Shown: one piece after another, positions 8,111 to 16,828 of the stretch
How positions within the stretch are numbered: the first letter of the stretch is position 1
Layout of the letters: every line of letters starts with the position of its first letter
NCBI GenBank assembly: GCA_900542765.1
Contig: UQOX01000012.1
Location: 1-64,000, forward strand
Reading direction: 5' to 3'
DNA length: 64,000 bases
Source: an uncultured Porphyromonadaceae bacterium
Lineage (GTDB): Bacteria > Bacteroidota > Bacteroidia > Bacteroidales > UBA11471
Notes under the pieces: model-generated
Told to the model about the DNA's origin: nothing
Databases searched by the model: none
Seen by the model: the letters and a program-made list of their open reading frames with translations, nothing else
Position numbers and translations under genes: made by a program

Positions 8111-8138
8111 CAAATATACGCATAAAAATTTATCTCAA
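8111..8138 (-). promoter_or_regulatory. Predicted argR operon promoter with candidate ArgR operator
   Basis: On the minus strand TATATTTG (8118-8111) matches the Bacteroidetes -7 consensus TAnnTTTG. A TTG at 8138-8136 lies 17 bases upstream as a -33 element. Between them lies CGCATAAAAATTTA (8120-8133 region), resembling half of an AT-rich ARG box. The -7 element is about 20-30 bases from the argR start codon. Assignment rests on consensus and position only. Confidence 0.5.
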
Positions 8139-8256
8139 TGCATTTTTCCCTATTTTTTAATAAAATATTTATCTCCCTCCTTGCACTTAGGCCATACACA
8201 GCTCTTTTTCAAGTCGTTGAAAAAATCATATAACGAATTTTTATTATATGCGTCGC

Positions 8257-8268
8257 GCATTTTTATGC
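8257..8268. promoter_or_regulatory. Palindrome GCATTTTTATGC, candidate second ArgR box
   Basis: A perfect GCAT-TTTT-ATGC palindrome lies 130 bases upstream of the argR promoter. It shares GCATAAAAAT with the box that overlaps the promoter. A pair of spaced sites would suit hexameric ArgR looping, but this is inference. It could equally belong to the 3-prime region of surE. Confidence 0.3.
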
Positions 8269-8356
8269 ACACACGACATCACTCGGCAACAAGGGCGGAA
8301 GCAAGTTCCCGGGCAAAACGGGAATCGGAACTCAAAAGGCGGAAACGCAAGGGCAT

Positions 8357-9139
8357 TCAATCACAGAGCGCCGCGACGGCAGGCATGGCACGATAGGCCG
8401 TCTGGTCACAAGTACAAGGGACAACCGACGTGTAACCCCGCGCCAGGAAATACTCGTCGGTATCCTCGGCATCGGGCTCGGTATTGACAAAATGGCCGGT
8501 AAGGAAATAGCCTTCCCGCCCATCGCGGCCGGCCCGCCACTCATACTCTTCGGTCCAGTACCCGGGAGCCTGCCGGCACACCCGCAACCCGAGGGAAGGC
8601 TGCGTCGGGAAATTGACATTCAGGCACACCGACTCGGGCAGCCCCACCCGCAAAACGCGAGCCACCACCTGGCGCACCTGGTCGCGGCAGGAAGAGAAAT
8701 CGGCATCGGGGTCGTGCGAAAGCGAAGAGAACCCCACAGAGGGGATTCCCACGACACACCCTTCGAGCACGGCACCCATCGTTCCGGAATAGAAGATGCT
8801 GATGCCCGAATTGGAGCCATGGTTGATGCCCGACAGGATAATATCGGGGCGCCACTCGGGAAAAACATGCAACGAAAGTTTCACGCAATCGACCGGCGTA
8901 CCGTTGCAGGAATAACACTCCGCGCCCAAAACCGGAGCGACCGGCTGCAACGTCAGCGGTACCCCCGAGGTAATCGCCCCGGACTGTCCCGAACGATGAG
9001 AGTCGGGAGCCACGACACGCACCCGACCCATGTCGGCAACGCAAGAGAGTAAAAAACGCAAACCTTTGGCCCCGATACCATCGTCATTGGTGATGAGTAT
9101 GCGGGGCAGGGTCTTGGCAGGAGAATCGACAGAAGACAT
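8357..9139 (-). CDS. surE: 5'-nucleotidase SurE
   Basis: This 260-residue metal-dependent nucleoside monophosphate phosphatase starts at the ATG at 9139 (MSSVDSPAKTLPRILITNDDG); the open frame further upstream is not part of the family. The metal site DD is at residues 19-20, with DSHRSGQSGAIT, SGINHGSNSG and GTMGAVLEG following as the other SurE motifs. Length is normal. It is transcribed alone, divergent from parA, with a good promoter at 9163-9194. A role in nucleotide salvage or stationary survival is family knowledge. Confidence 0.95.
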   Translation of the reverse strand: MSSVDSPAKTLPRILITNDDGIGAKGLRFLLSCVADMGRVRVVAPDSHRSGQSGAITSGVPLTLQPVAPVLGAECYSCNGTPVDCVKLSLHVFPEWRPDIILSGINHGSNSGISIFYSGTMGAVLEGCVVGIPSVGFSSLSHDPDADFSSCRDQVRQVVARVLRVGLPESVCLNVNFPTQPSLGLRVCRQAPGYWTEEYEWRAGRDGREGYFLTGHFVNTEPDAEDTDEYFLARGYTSVVPCTCDQTAYRAMPAVAALCD

Positions 9140-9461
9140 AATCTCGATAATTTTTGCGAGAACAAAGATAGACAAAAATCGACCTGCAAGCAACCCCCAA
9201 AGGGGAGCCATGCCGGCGACATAATTGCTAAATATAGATAAAAGCCTATCTATCTTCACCGTAAATTCGTATCTTTGCCCAAATGACATATCGCTGCCGA
9301 CCCCGACACGGTGCCGGCAGCGAACCCCAGCCTCGCCTCCCGGCCCGGGTCGCATTTTTTCAACAGCCGAAGCGACTTATCAACACCGGCGCCAATAATC
9401 GGACGAAAGAGGCACATACGCAAAGAAAAAAAGAGTTTCTTTGTTTGGTAAAAAGTTCATT
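9140..9461. other. Divergent surE/parA intergenic region
   Basis: This 322-base stretch holds no convincing gene. It contains the surE promoter (9163-9194, minus), a plus-strand TATCTTTG at 9270-9277 likely serving parA, and an inverted repeat TAGATA-N6-TATCTA (9235-9252). If the 9270 element is used, parA has a leader of roughly 180 bases. Confidence 0.6.
9163..9194 (-). promoter_or_regulatory. surE promoter
   Basis: On the minus strand GTTG (9194-9191), a 20-base spacer, then TATCTTTG (9170-9163) fit the Bacteroidetes -33/-7 pattern (TTTG, 19-21 bases, TAnnTTTG). It lies about 25 bases from the surE start. Confidence 0.6.
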
Positions 9462-10235
9462 ATGGGTAAAATCATTGCAATAGCCAACCAAAAAGGTGGC
9501 GTAGGGAAAACCACGACAACCATCAACTTGGCGGCATCATTGGCTGCCTTGGACCGGAAAATACTGCTCATCGACGCCGACCCGCAAGCCAATGCCTCGT
9601 CGGGACTGGGCGTAGACATCACGCAGAAAAACATCTCGATATATGAGTGCCTCATCGGCGAAGCCTCCCTGCGCGAAGCCATCGACTCGACCTGCGTGGC
9701 AGGGCTCGACATCGTGTGTTCGCACATCGACCTGGTAGGCGCCGAGCTCGAATTGCTCAATGCCCCCAACCGCGAACGCATCTTGCTGCACCTCATCGAA
9801 GAGGTCAAGAGCGAATATGACTACATACTCATCGACTGCTCTCCCTCGCTGGGGCTCATCACGGTCAATTCGCTTACGGCCGCCGACTCGGTCATCATAC
9901 CCGTGCAGGCCGAATACTTCGCGCTCGAAGGCATCAGCAAATTGCTCAACACGATAAAGCTCATCAAGTCGCGGCTCAACCCCGACCTCGAAATCGAAGG
10001 CTTCCTGCTCACCATGTATGACTCGCGCCTGCGGCTCGGCAACCAAATCTACGAAGAGCTGAAAAAGCACTTCCGCGAACTGGTCTTCGACACCGTCATA
10101 CAACGCAACATCAAACTGAGCGAAGCCCCCAGCCACGGCATACCGGCGCTCATGTACGACCCCAACTCCAAAGGCGCCCTCAACCACCTGCAACTCGCCA
10201 AGGAGCTCATCAAACGCGAAAAGAAATCGAAATAA
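9462..10235 (+). CDS. parA: Chromosome-partitioning ATPase ParA (Soj)
   Basis: This 257-residue deviant Walker ATPase acts with ParB and parS in origin segregation. The Walker A motif is QKGGVGKTTTT (residues 9-19), Walker A-prime LLIDADPQANAS, and Walker B ILIDCSPSLGLIT. The ATG at 9462 gives MGKIIAIANQKGG, the usual start; an in-frame TTG upstream adds seven unlikely residues. Having no DNA-binding N-terminal extension makes it the chromosomal Soj type. parB follows after 42 bases. Confidence 0.96.
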   Translation: MGKIIAIANQKGGVGKTTTTINLAASLAALDRKILLIDADPQANASSGLGVDITQKNISIYECLIGEASLREAIDSTCVAGLDIVCSHIDLVGAELELLNAPNRERILLHLIEEVKSEYDYILIDCSPSLGLITVNSLTAADSVIIPVQAEYFALEGISKLLNTIKLIKSRLNPDLEIEGFLLTMYDSRLRLGNQIYEELKKHFRELVFDTVIQRNIKLSEAPSHGIPALMYDPNSKGALNHLQLAKELIKREKKSK

Positions 10236-10277
10236 CCATTCGGGGTGGTAAAACCCAAAAGAGAGAAAGAATCACAT

Positions 10278-11156
10278 ATGACGACCATCAAACGAAATGC
10301 CCTCGGCCGGGGTCTCGACGCCCTCATCACCATGGACGACGTGAAAACCGGAGGGTCATCATCGATCAACGAAATAAAACTGTCCCTCATCAAGCCCAAC
10401 CCGGGACAACCGCGGCAGGAATTCGACGAAGCCTCGCTCAACGAGCTGGCCGCATCGATACGCGAAATCGGTATCATACAGCCCATCACCCTGCGTCAGA
10501 TGCCCGACGACAGCTATCAAATCATCTCGGGCGAACGCCGATACCGGGCCTCCCTGCTGGCCGGGCTCGAAACCATACCGGCCTATGTGCGCACCGTCGA
10601 AGACGAGACCGTGATGGAAATGGCTCTCATCGAGAACATTCAGCGCGAAGACCTCAACCCCGTTGAAATCGCCCTGACGTTCCAGAAACTCATCGAGCAA
10701 TACCACCTCACCCAAGACCGGCTGAGCGAACGCGTAGGCAAAAAACGCGCCACCATCGCCAACTACCTGAGGCTGTTGAAACTGCCGGCCGAGATACAAA
10801 TCGGGCTGAAAAACAAGCAAATCGACATGGGACACGCCCGCGCCCTCCTCTCGGTCGACAACCCCGCGCAGCAACTGCGGCTCTATGAGCAAATACAAGA
10901 ACACGGGTACTCGGTGCGGAAGGTGGAGGAGTTGGCCAAAGAGATGAACACCCCCCAAGCCCCCATCGCCGGGCAAGAAGAAAAGCCGGTCACGAACAAC
11001 GAAGGCTACGACATATTGCGCCGTCACCTCTCCGACTTTTTCAAAGCCCCGGTGCAATTCACCTGCAACGCCAAAGGAAAAGGGAAAATCTCTATTCCGT
11101 TTAAAAACGAAGAAGAATTGGAGCGACTCATCGCCCTCTTCGACAAACTGAAATAA
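10278..11156 (+). CDS. parB: Chromosome-partitioning protein ParB
   Basis: This 292-residue CTPase and parS-binding protein starts at the ATG at 10278 (MTTIKRNALGRGLDALI). The N-terminal CTP-binding region has the conserved NPGQPRQEF and GERRYRAS motifs (about residues 44-52 and 82-89), followed by the ENIQREDLNP segment. The central helix-turn-helix contains LTQDRLSERVGKKRATIANYLRLL. The C-terminus is a dimerisation domain. No complete parS site (TGTTTCACGTGAAACA) was noticed in the window. It forms an operon with parA and the following DUF5683 gene, which begins 3 bases later. Confidence 0.95.
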   Translation: MTTIKRNALGRGLDALITMDDVKTGGSSSINEIKLSLIKPNPGQPRQEFDEASLNELAASIREIGIIQPITLRQMPDDSYQIISGERRYRASLLAGLETIPAYVRTVEDETVMEMALIENIQREDLNPVEIALTFQKLIEQYHLTQDRLSERVGKKRATIANYLRLLKLPAEIQIGLKNKQIDMGHARALLSVDNPAQQLRLYEQIQEHGYSVRKVEELAKEMNTPQAPIAGQEEKPVTNNEGYDILRRHLSDFFKAPVQFTCNAKGKGKISIPFKNEEELERLIALFDKLK

Positions 11157-11159
11157 AAC

Positions 11160-11897
11160 TTGAACCGGAAACCGTTTCTCCCGCATAGCCTGAGGCTCAT
11201 CGTTCTCATCACGGCAAGCCTCCTGACACTACCATCGGTTGCACAAGTGGCACCGGGCGACACCCTTATCGCCCGACCCGACAGCAGCACGGCCGGGATT
11301 GCACAACCCGCCGTCCAGTCGGCCGAAACGATTTACTACTACCGCATCGAAGATGTCACCCCGCAACAGGCCGCACTCCCCGACACCACCCTGTTCAGCC
11401 CCGACCCGGTAAAGGCCGTGTGGTACTCGGCACTCTGCCCGGGGCTGGGACAAATCTACAACCGCAGTTACTGGAAGTTGCCCATTCTCGTCGGCGGTTA
11501 CCTGGGGCTCATCTACGCCACCAACTGGAACGCCCGCTATTACAGCGACTACTCCACCGCCTACCGCGATGCCATGGACAATGACCCCAACACCAACAGC
11601 TTCATCAACTTCCTGGCCTACAACCGGCGCAACGACCCCGAGTGGATTGCCGCCAACATGGCGTGGCTGCAAAGTGCCATGAAACGCAAGAAAGACTATT
11701 ACCGCAAATACCGCGACCTGTGCATCATCTCGATGATAGGCGTCTACTTCGTCGCCATGATCGAAGCCTATGTCGATGCACACCTCTACAACTTCGACAT
11801 CTCCGACAACCTGTCTATGAAAGTAACGCCCACGGTCATAGAGCCGGCCCGATATTCGACCGGCTCTATCGGATTCCAGTGTGCCATCACATTTTAA
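11160..11897 (+). CDS. DUF5683-family membrane protein
   Basis: This 245-residue protein appears to start at TTG 11160: the encoded N-terminus is a signal-like hydrophobic segment (LRLIVLITASLLTLPSVAQ) and no earlier ATG fits. After a variable linker comes the conserved core AVWYSALCPGLGQIYNRSYWK (about residues 87-107). A hydrophobic stretch (LPILVGGYLGLIY) and a second one (LCIISMIGVYFVAMIEAYVDA) follow, the latter ending in the conserved YVDAHL. The family commonly lies beside parAB and a lytic transglycosylase in Bacteroidetes. Function is unknown; an envelope role is inferred from the neighbours. Confidence 0.8.
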   Translation: MNRKPFLPHSLRLIVLITASLLTLPSVAQVAPGDTLIARPDSSTAGIAQPAVQSAETIYYYRIEDVTPQQAALPDTTLFSPDPVKAVWYSALCPGLGQIYNRSYWKLPILVGGYLGLIYATNWNARYYSDYSTAYRDAMDNDPNTNSFINFLAYNRRNDPEWIAANMAWLQSAMKRKKDYYRKYRDLCIISMIGVYFVAMIEAYVDAHLYNFDISDNLSMKVTPTVIEPARYSTGSIGFQCAITF

Positions 11898-11911
11898 AAG
11901 AAGAAACTCCC

Positions 11912-13507
11912 ATGAACAAGATTCTTGCCATACTGCTGTGCCTCGCATTTTTCCTTCCCGTAACAGCCTCGGCCGCCAAACGGAAAAAAGACAAAAAACA
12001 AAATAAAATCGAAATCCCGGCCGATACACTTGTCGCAGCAACCCGTCATGACACCACTCTCGCAGCGGTCGACACCCTGAAACAAAGCCCCGCCAAACAA
12101 CCATCGGTAACCGCGCCTCACAAACTGACCGCCAAAGACACCATCACCGACAACGACATCGTCCTTCCCGAAGGTCTGAGTAGCGGTGTCGACACCCTCA
12201 TCAGTGCCGAAGTCGACAACCTGCAACCCCCAGTCAACCGGCACGGCGGCAACATCGACTACCCCGACGAAGTCTACATCGAACGGCTCAGCGCCCTCCC
12301 CGCCGTCATCGAACTGCCCTACAACAGCGTGGTCAAAGGCTACATCTCGCTCTACACCGAGAAACGCCGGGAACTGGTCGAGAAACTACTCGCCCTGAAC
12401 CGTTATTACGAACCCATTTTCGAGCGTGAACTCGACAAGATGGGACTTCCGCTCGAATTGAAATACCTGCCCGTCATCGAGTCGGCACTGCGACCCAACG
12501 CCGTCTCGCCGGTCGGAGCCACCGGTCTGTGGCAATTCATGATAGGCACCGCCCGCATGATGGGGCTCGAAGTCAACAGTGTCGTCGACGAACGTCGTGA
12601 CCCGCTCAAATCGACCCAACAGGCCCTCCGTTACCTGCTGCAACTGCACGACAACTTCGGCGACTGGACCCTCGCCATCGCCGCCTACAACTGCGGTCCG
12701 GGCAACGTAAACAAAGCCATTCGCCGTTCGGGCGGGAAACGCGACTATTGGGACATCTACCCCTATCTGCCCCGCGAAACCCGCGGATACGTCCCCGCCT
12801 TCATCGCGGCCAACTACATCATGAACTACTACGACAAGCACAACATACAGCCGGGAGAGATAGAACTACCGGCCGAGACCGACACCGTGTGGGTATCGAA
12901 ACGGTTGCACTTCAAACAGATAGCCGATGTCATCGGCATCGAGGTGAGCGAACTGCGGCAACTCAACCCCCAATACCGCCGCGATGTCGTCCCGGCGACC
13001 GACAAGCACCCCTACACCCTCATCTTGCCCCAAGAGACGGCCTATGCCTATGTCGAGAACGAAGATTCCATCAGCAAACACCAGTCCGAACTCTATGCCC
13101 GCCGCATCACCGCCGAACTGGCCAAAGCATCGGCGTCGCCCGTGCAAGGATACCACCGGGTGCGTTCGGGTGAGAACCTCTCGGTCATCGCCCACCGGTA
13201 CCGCACCAGCGTAGCCAACCTGAAAAAATGGAACAACCTGAAAAGCAACAACATCTACCCCGGCATGCGACTGGCCGTGAGTGCCGCCTACGCCAAGAAC
13301 CGTTCCACGGCATCAACCACTACGACCCAAACCACCCGCAAAGCCGAGACATGGACTCAAAACGGCGTGCGCTATTACAAAGTAAGAGAAGGTGACAGCC
13401 TGTGGGAAATCTCCCGGCAATTCGGCACCACGGTACAGGCCCTGAAAAACAGCAACAACCTGAGTTCAAACAACCTGAAACCGGGTCAAACCCTCCGAAT
13501 TCCCTAA
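11912..13507 (+). CDS. LysM-containing lytic murein transglycosylase (MltD-like)
   Basis: This 531-residue secreted enzyme cleaves peptidoglycan between MurNAc and GlcNAc, forming 1,6-anhydroMurNAc. The ATG at 11912 starts a signal peptide (residues 1-22). The SLT domain carries the catalytic glutamate E190 in LPVIESALRPNAVSP, then GATGLWQFM and AIAAYNCGPGNV. Two LysM peptidoglycan-binding domains lie at about 414-456 and 488-530, with a Thr-rich linker between them. It is 14 bases after the DUF5683 gene, the fourth gene of the parAB operon, coupling segregation genes with wall remodelling. Confidence 0.93.
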   Translation: MNKILAILLCLAFFLPVTASAAKRKKDKKQNKIEIPADTLVAATRHDTTLAAVDTLKQSPAKQPSVTAPHKLTAKDTITDNDIVLPEGLSSGVDTLISAEVDNLQPPVNRHGGNIDYPDEVYIERLSALPAVIELPYNSVVKGYISLYTEKRRELVEKLLALNRYYEPIFERELDKMGLPLELKYLPVIESALRPNAVSPVGATGLWQFMIGTARMMGLEVNSVVDERRDPLKSTQQALRYLLQLHDNFGDWTLAIAAYNCGPGNVNKAIRRSGGKRDYWDIYPYLPRETRGYVPAFIAANYIMNYYDKHNIQPGEIELPAETDTVWVSKRLHFKQIADVIGIEVSELRQLNPQYRRDVVPATDKHPYTLILPQETAYAYVENEDSISKHQSELYARRITAELAKASASPVQGYHRVRSGENLSVIAHRYRTSVANLKKWNNLKSNNIYPGMRLAVSAAYAKNRSTASTTTTQTTRKAETWTQNGVRYYKVREGDSLWEISRQFGTTVQALKNSNNLSSNNLKPGQTLRIP

Positions 13508-13581
13508 ACCTCCCCGCACCGAGAAAAAGAGGGGTGAAGAGCAATTATCGCCATCAAATCCCGATTTCGATATATTTTTAT

Positions 13582-13589
13582 TATTTTTG
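13582..13589 (+). promoter_or_regulatory. Predicted -7 element of the pectin operon
   Basis: TATTTTTG matches TAnnTTTG and lies 35 bases before the start of the esterase fusion gene, in an AT-rich stretch. No clear TTTG -33 was assigned. Confidence 0.4.
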
Positions 13590-13624
13590 TCGCATTCAAT
13601 CATAAAAAAAACAATTATTTCACC

Positions 13625-15271
13625 ATGAAACGCATCATTTTATATCTGTTTGGCGTTTGCTTGATTGCCGCATTCATGGCTTTGTCAAACAAACAAAAAC
13701 CGGTCATCTACATGATTGGAGACTCAACCATGTCGAACAAATCGCTTGTCGGAGGAAACCCCGAGCGGGGCTGGGGACATGTGCTCCCGGGATTCTTCTC
13801 GCCCGAAATAAAAATCGACAACCATGCCGTGAACGGCCGCAGTTCACTCAGCTTCATGAGCCGGTGGGGCGCCGTATATGACCAGTTGAAAAAAGGCGAT
13901 TACGTCTTCATACAATTCGGGCACAACGACCAGAAGAAAAAGCCCGACCGCTACTCCGACCCCGATACCGCCTACAAGAACAACCTGCGTTTCTACATCA
14001 ACCAAACCCGAGAAAAAGGCGCCATACCGGTACTCTTCACCTCGATAATCCGCCGCAAGTTTGGTGACGACGGGAAACTCGTCGACACCCACGGGCGTTA
14101 CATCACGGCCTGCAAAGAGGTCGCCGCCGAAATGAAAGTCGTGTGCATCGACCTCAACAACAGCACCGAAACCCTCGTCAACAACCTCGGCGACGACGCC
14201 TCCAAGGAGCTTTTCATGTGGGTGGCTCCCGGCACCTGCCCCGCCATTCCTGACGGACGGAAAGACGACACCCACCTCAAAGTGAAAGGCGCCCGCATCG
14301 TAGCCGGCATGGCCGTCGACTCCATCGAGAAGAAAATACCCAAACTCGCCCCCTATATCCGCCGTTACGACTACGTCGTGGCCCAAGACGGCAGCGGCGA
14401 CTTCTTCACCCTGCAACGCGCCATCGACGCCGCCCCCACATTCAGCAAACGGCCGATAACCATCTATGTGCGCAGCGGCGTGTATAAAGAGAAAATCACC
14501 GTGCCCGGCAACCGCACCAACATTCACATCATCGGTGAAGATGTCGACAAAGTGGTCTTCACCTATGACGATTACGCCTCCAAGAAAAACGAATTCGGCG
14601 ACAACATCGGCACCTCAGGCTCGGCCTCGTTCTATGTCTACGGCGACGGATTCAAGGCCGAGAACGTCACCTTCGAGAACAGCGCCGGCCCCGTGGGACA
14701 AGCCGTCGCCCTCTTTGTGGCCAGCGACAAATCGGTCTTCAAGAACTGCAAGATGAAAGGATTCCAGGACACCCTCTACACCTACGGTGAAGGCACCCGT
14801 CAATACTACGAGAACTGCTACATCGAAGGCACCACCGACTTCATCTTTGGCAAAGGCACGGCCTGGTTCGAAGAGTGCACGATACACAGCAAACAAAACT
14901 CCTACATCACAGCCGCCGCCACACCCGAACACATCGCCTACGGCTATGTGTTCCATGACTGCCGTCTCACCGCCGACGAAGGCGTAGACCGCGTCTACCT
15001 GGGCCGTCCGTGGCGACCCTACGCCGCCGTGCTCTTCACCCATTGCGACATGGGCAACCACATTCGTCCCGAAGGGTGGCACAACTGGGGCAAAGCCTCC
15101 AACGAAGAGACCGCCCGCTACTGCGAATACAAAAACAAAGGAGCAGGAGCCGACACCGAAGGCCGCGTAACCTGGTCGCACCAACTGAGTCGCAAAGAAG
15201 CCTCCCGTTACGCCATCGAAGACGTATTGGGCGGGAATGACGGCTGGAATCCCCAAAAGGAAGCCAAATAA
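13625..15271 (+). CDS. Rhamnogalacturonan acetylesterase-pectinesterase fusion (CE12-like plus CE8)
   Basis: This 548-residue secreted protein has two esterase domains after a short signal peptide. Residues about 25-240 are an SGNH hydrolase of the rhamnogalacturonan acetylesterase type: nucleophile S34 in GDSTM, block GHND (99-102) and the pair D214/H217 in DDTHLK. Residues about 248-548 are a pectin methylesterase beta-helix: GQAVAL (359-364), Q381-D382, D405 in DFIFG and R461 in YLGRPW. The pair would remove acetyl and methyl groups from pectin before lyases or hydrolases act. It heads an operon with two GH105 genes. Domain calls are firm; exact substrates are inferred. Confidence 0.92.
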   Translation: MKRIILYLFGVCLIAAFMALSNKQKPVIYMIGDSTMSNKSLVGGNPERGWGHVLPGFFSPEIKIDNHAVNGRSSLSFMSRWGAVYDQLKKGDYVFIQFGHNDQKKKPDRYSDPDTAYKNNLRFYINQTREKGAIPVLFTSIIRRKFGDDGKLVDTHGRYITACKEVAAEMKVVCIDLNNSTETLVNNLGDDASKELFMWVAPGTCPAIPDGRKDDTHLKVKGARIVAGMAVDSIEKKIPKLAPYIRRYDYVVAQDGSGDFFTLQRAIDAAPTFSKRPITIYVRSGVYKEKITVPGNRTNIHIIGEDVDKVVFTYDDYASKKNEFGDNIGTSGSASFYVYGDGFKAENVTFENSAGPVGQAVALFVASDKSVFKNCKMKGFQDTLYTYGEGTRQYYENCYIEGTTDFIFGKGTAWFEECTIHSKQNSYITAAATPEHIAYGYVFHDCRLTADEGVDRVYLGRPWRPYAAVLFTHCDMGNHIRPEGWHNWGKASNEETARYCEYKNKGAGADTEGRVTWSHQLSRKEASRYAIEDVLGGNDGWNPQKEAK

Positions 15272-15295
15272 TCAGTATCGCTCATTCCCCATGGC

Positions 15296-16822
15296 ATGAA
15301 ACGACATACCTTACTCTCTCCATACGCTCCCATTATCATCGCTACCATGGCGATGATAATGGGTTTTGCGTCATCGGCCCGAGCCGAGAGCAGGGCCATC
15401 GACACCGACCTGCCGATGGCCGTGCGCATGAGCCGCTCTGAGATGCTGCGCCACCCCGACTACAAGACCATCGACGGCAACACCAGCCTCAAATGGAACT
15501 ACACCCACGGACTGCTGTGCCAAGCCATCTTCGCCGCCTATGACTACTACCACGGCGACACGCTCGATTGCAGCGACCTCTACACCTATGCCAAGGGATA
15601 CTACGAGGCAACCATCAACAGCCAGGGCACCATCTACAACTACAAAGAGCGCAACTACTCGCTCGACCATGTAAACCCCGGCAAGAACCTGTTCCGCCTC
15701 TACGAAGAGACCGGCGACGCCCGTTACCTCACCGCCATGAAGACCCTGCGCAAGCAGTTGAAGAACCAACCCCGCACATCGGACGACGGTTTCTGGCACA
15801 AACAGAACTACCCCTACCAAATGTGGCTCGACGGCCTCTACATGGGGACACCCTACTATGCCCGATATGCCCGGGACTTCGAAGACGACCCGGCAGCTTC
15901 CTATGCCGACGTCATCAAACAGTTCAACCTCGTGGCACAACACACCCTCGACGACCATAGCGGCCTCTACCGCCACGGCTGGGACGAGAAACGGGCGCAA
16001 ATATGGGCCGACAAGACCACCGGGCAGTCGCAGCATGTGTGGGGACGCGCCCTCGGCTGGTACACCATGGCACTGGTCGACGTGCTCGAAATACTCCCCG
16101 ACGACACCCCCGACCGGGAATCTCTGCTTACAATCCTGCAAGGCATCTTCGACAGACTGCCGGCTTATCAGGACCCTGAAACGGGAGCCTGGTACCAAGT
16201 CGTCGATTACCCCGACAGTACCGACAACTATCAGGAAATCTCCTGCACCGCCATGTTTGCCTACTCCATTGCCAAGGGCGTGCGGTTGGGATACCTCGAC
16301 GATACGCTTCTGCCCGTTGCCGAGAGAGCCTATCAGGGCATCTGCGAGCACTACCTCTCCTTCGACGCCGAGGGGAAAACCCTGCTGCACCAAATCTGCT
16401 CCGTCGCAGGACTGAGCAGCGACCGCGACGGCTCCTATGACTACTATGTGAACCAGACCAAGACAATCGACAACGACCCCAAAGGAGTCGGGCCCTTTAT
16501 CCTCCTCTGCATCGAGATGGACCGCATCGAAAACGAGGAGCAGCCCTCCGCCGTGAACAACACACCCGCACAGACACTCTCGGCCCAACTGTTACCGGGC
16601 AGAGGCGAAGCCGAGGTGCATTACCTCCTTCCCCGACAGAGCGACATAGAGATGACGCTCATCGACCCGGCCGGGAGAATACACGACAATATCGTCTTGA
16701 AAAACCAGCCGGCCGGCGCACATAGCCAAAATCTGGCAACACACGCTTTACCCGCCGGTCTCTACCTCTTGCAGATAAAAGCCGACCACGAAATCATCAC
16801 CATAAAATACACAAAACCCTAA
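15296..16822 (+). CDS. GH105 unsaturated rhamnogalacturonyl hydrolase with T9SS sorting domain
   Basis: This 508-residue protein has a signal peptide (residues 1-30) and a GH105 (alpha/alpha)6 barrel (about 40-425). D179 in QMWLDGLYMG is the likely catalytic acid. The enzyme removes unsaturated galacturonic acid from the ends of lyase products. The C-terminal 70 residues form a separate small beta domain with VHYLLPR, ALPAGLYLLQI and a final KYTKP, the pattern of a type IX secretion sorting domain. That predicts export to the cell surface or medium. The next gene is a paralogue lacking this tail. Confidence 0.88.
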   Translation: MKRHTLLSPYAPIIIATMAMIMGFASSARAESRAIDTDLPMAVRMSRSEMLRHPDYKTIDGNTSLKWNYTHGLLCQAIFAAYDYYHGDTLDCSDLYTYAKGYYEATINSQGTIYNYKERNYSLDHVNPGKNLFRLYEETGDARYLTAMKTLRKQLKNQPRTSDDGFWHKQNYPYQMWLDGLYMGTPYYARYARDFEDDPAASYADVIKQFNLVAQHTLDDHSGLYRHGWDEKRAQIWADKTTGQSQHVWGRALGWYTMALVDVLEILPDDTPDRESLLTILQGIFDRLPAYQDPETGAWYQVVDYPDSTDNYQEISCTAMFAYSIAKGVRLGYLDDTLLPVAERAYQGICEHYLSFDAEGKTLLHQICSVAGLSSDRDGSYDYYVNQTKTIDNDPKGVGPFILLCIEMDRIENEEQPSAVNNTPAQTLSAQLLPGRGEAEVHYLLPRQSDIEMTLIDPAGRIHDNIVLKNQPAGAHSQNLATHALPAGLYLLQIKADHEIITIKYTKP

Positions 16823-16828
16823 GAGCTT

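Noticed and set aside
8181..8396. Open frame on plus (71 codons) before and across the end of surE
   Set aside because: Starts at TTG, is basic and low in complexity, overlaps surE in antisense, and shows no family pattern.
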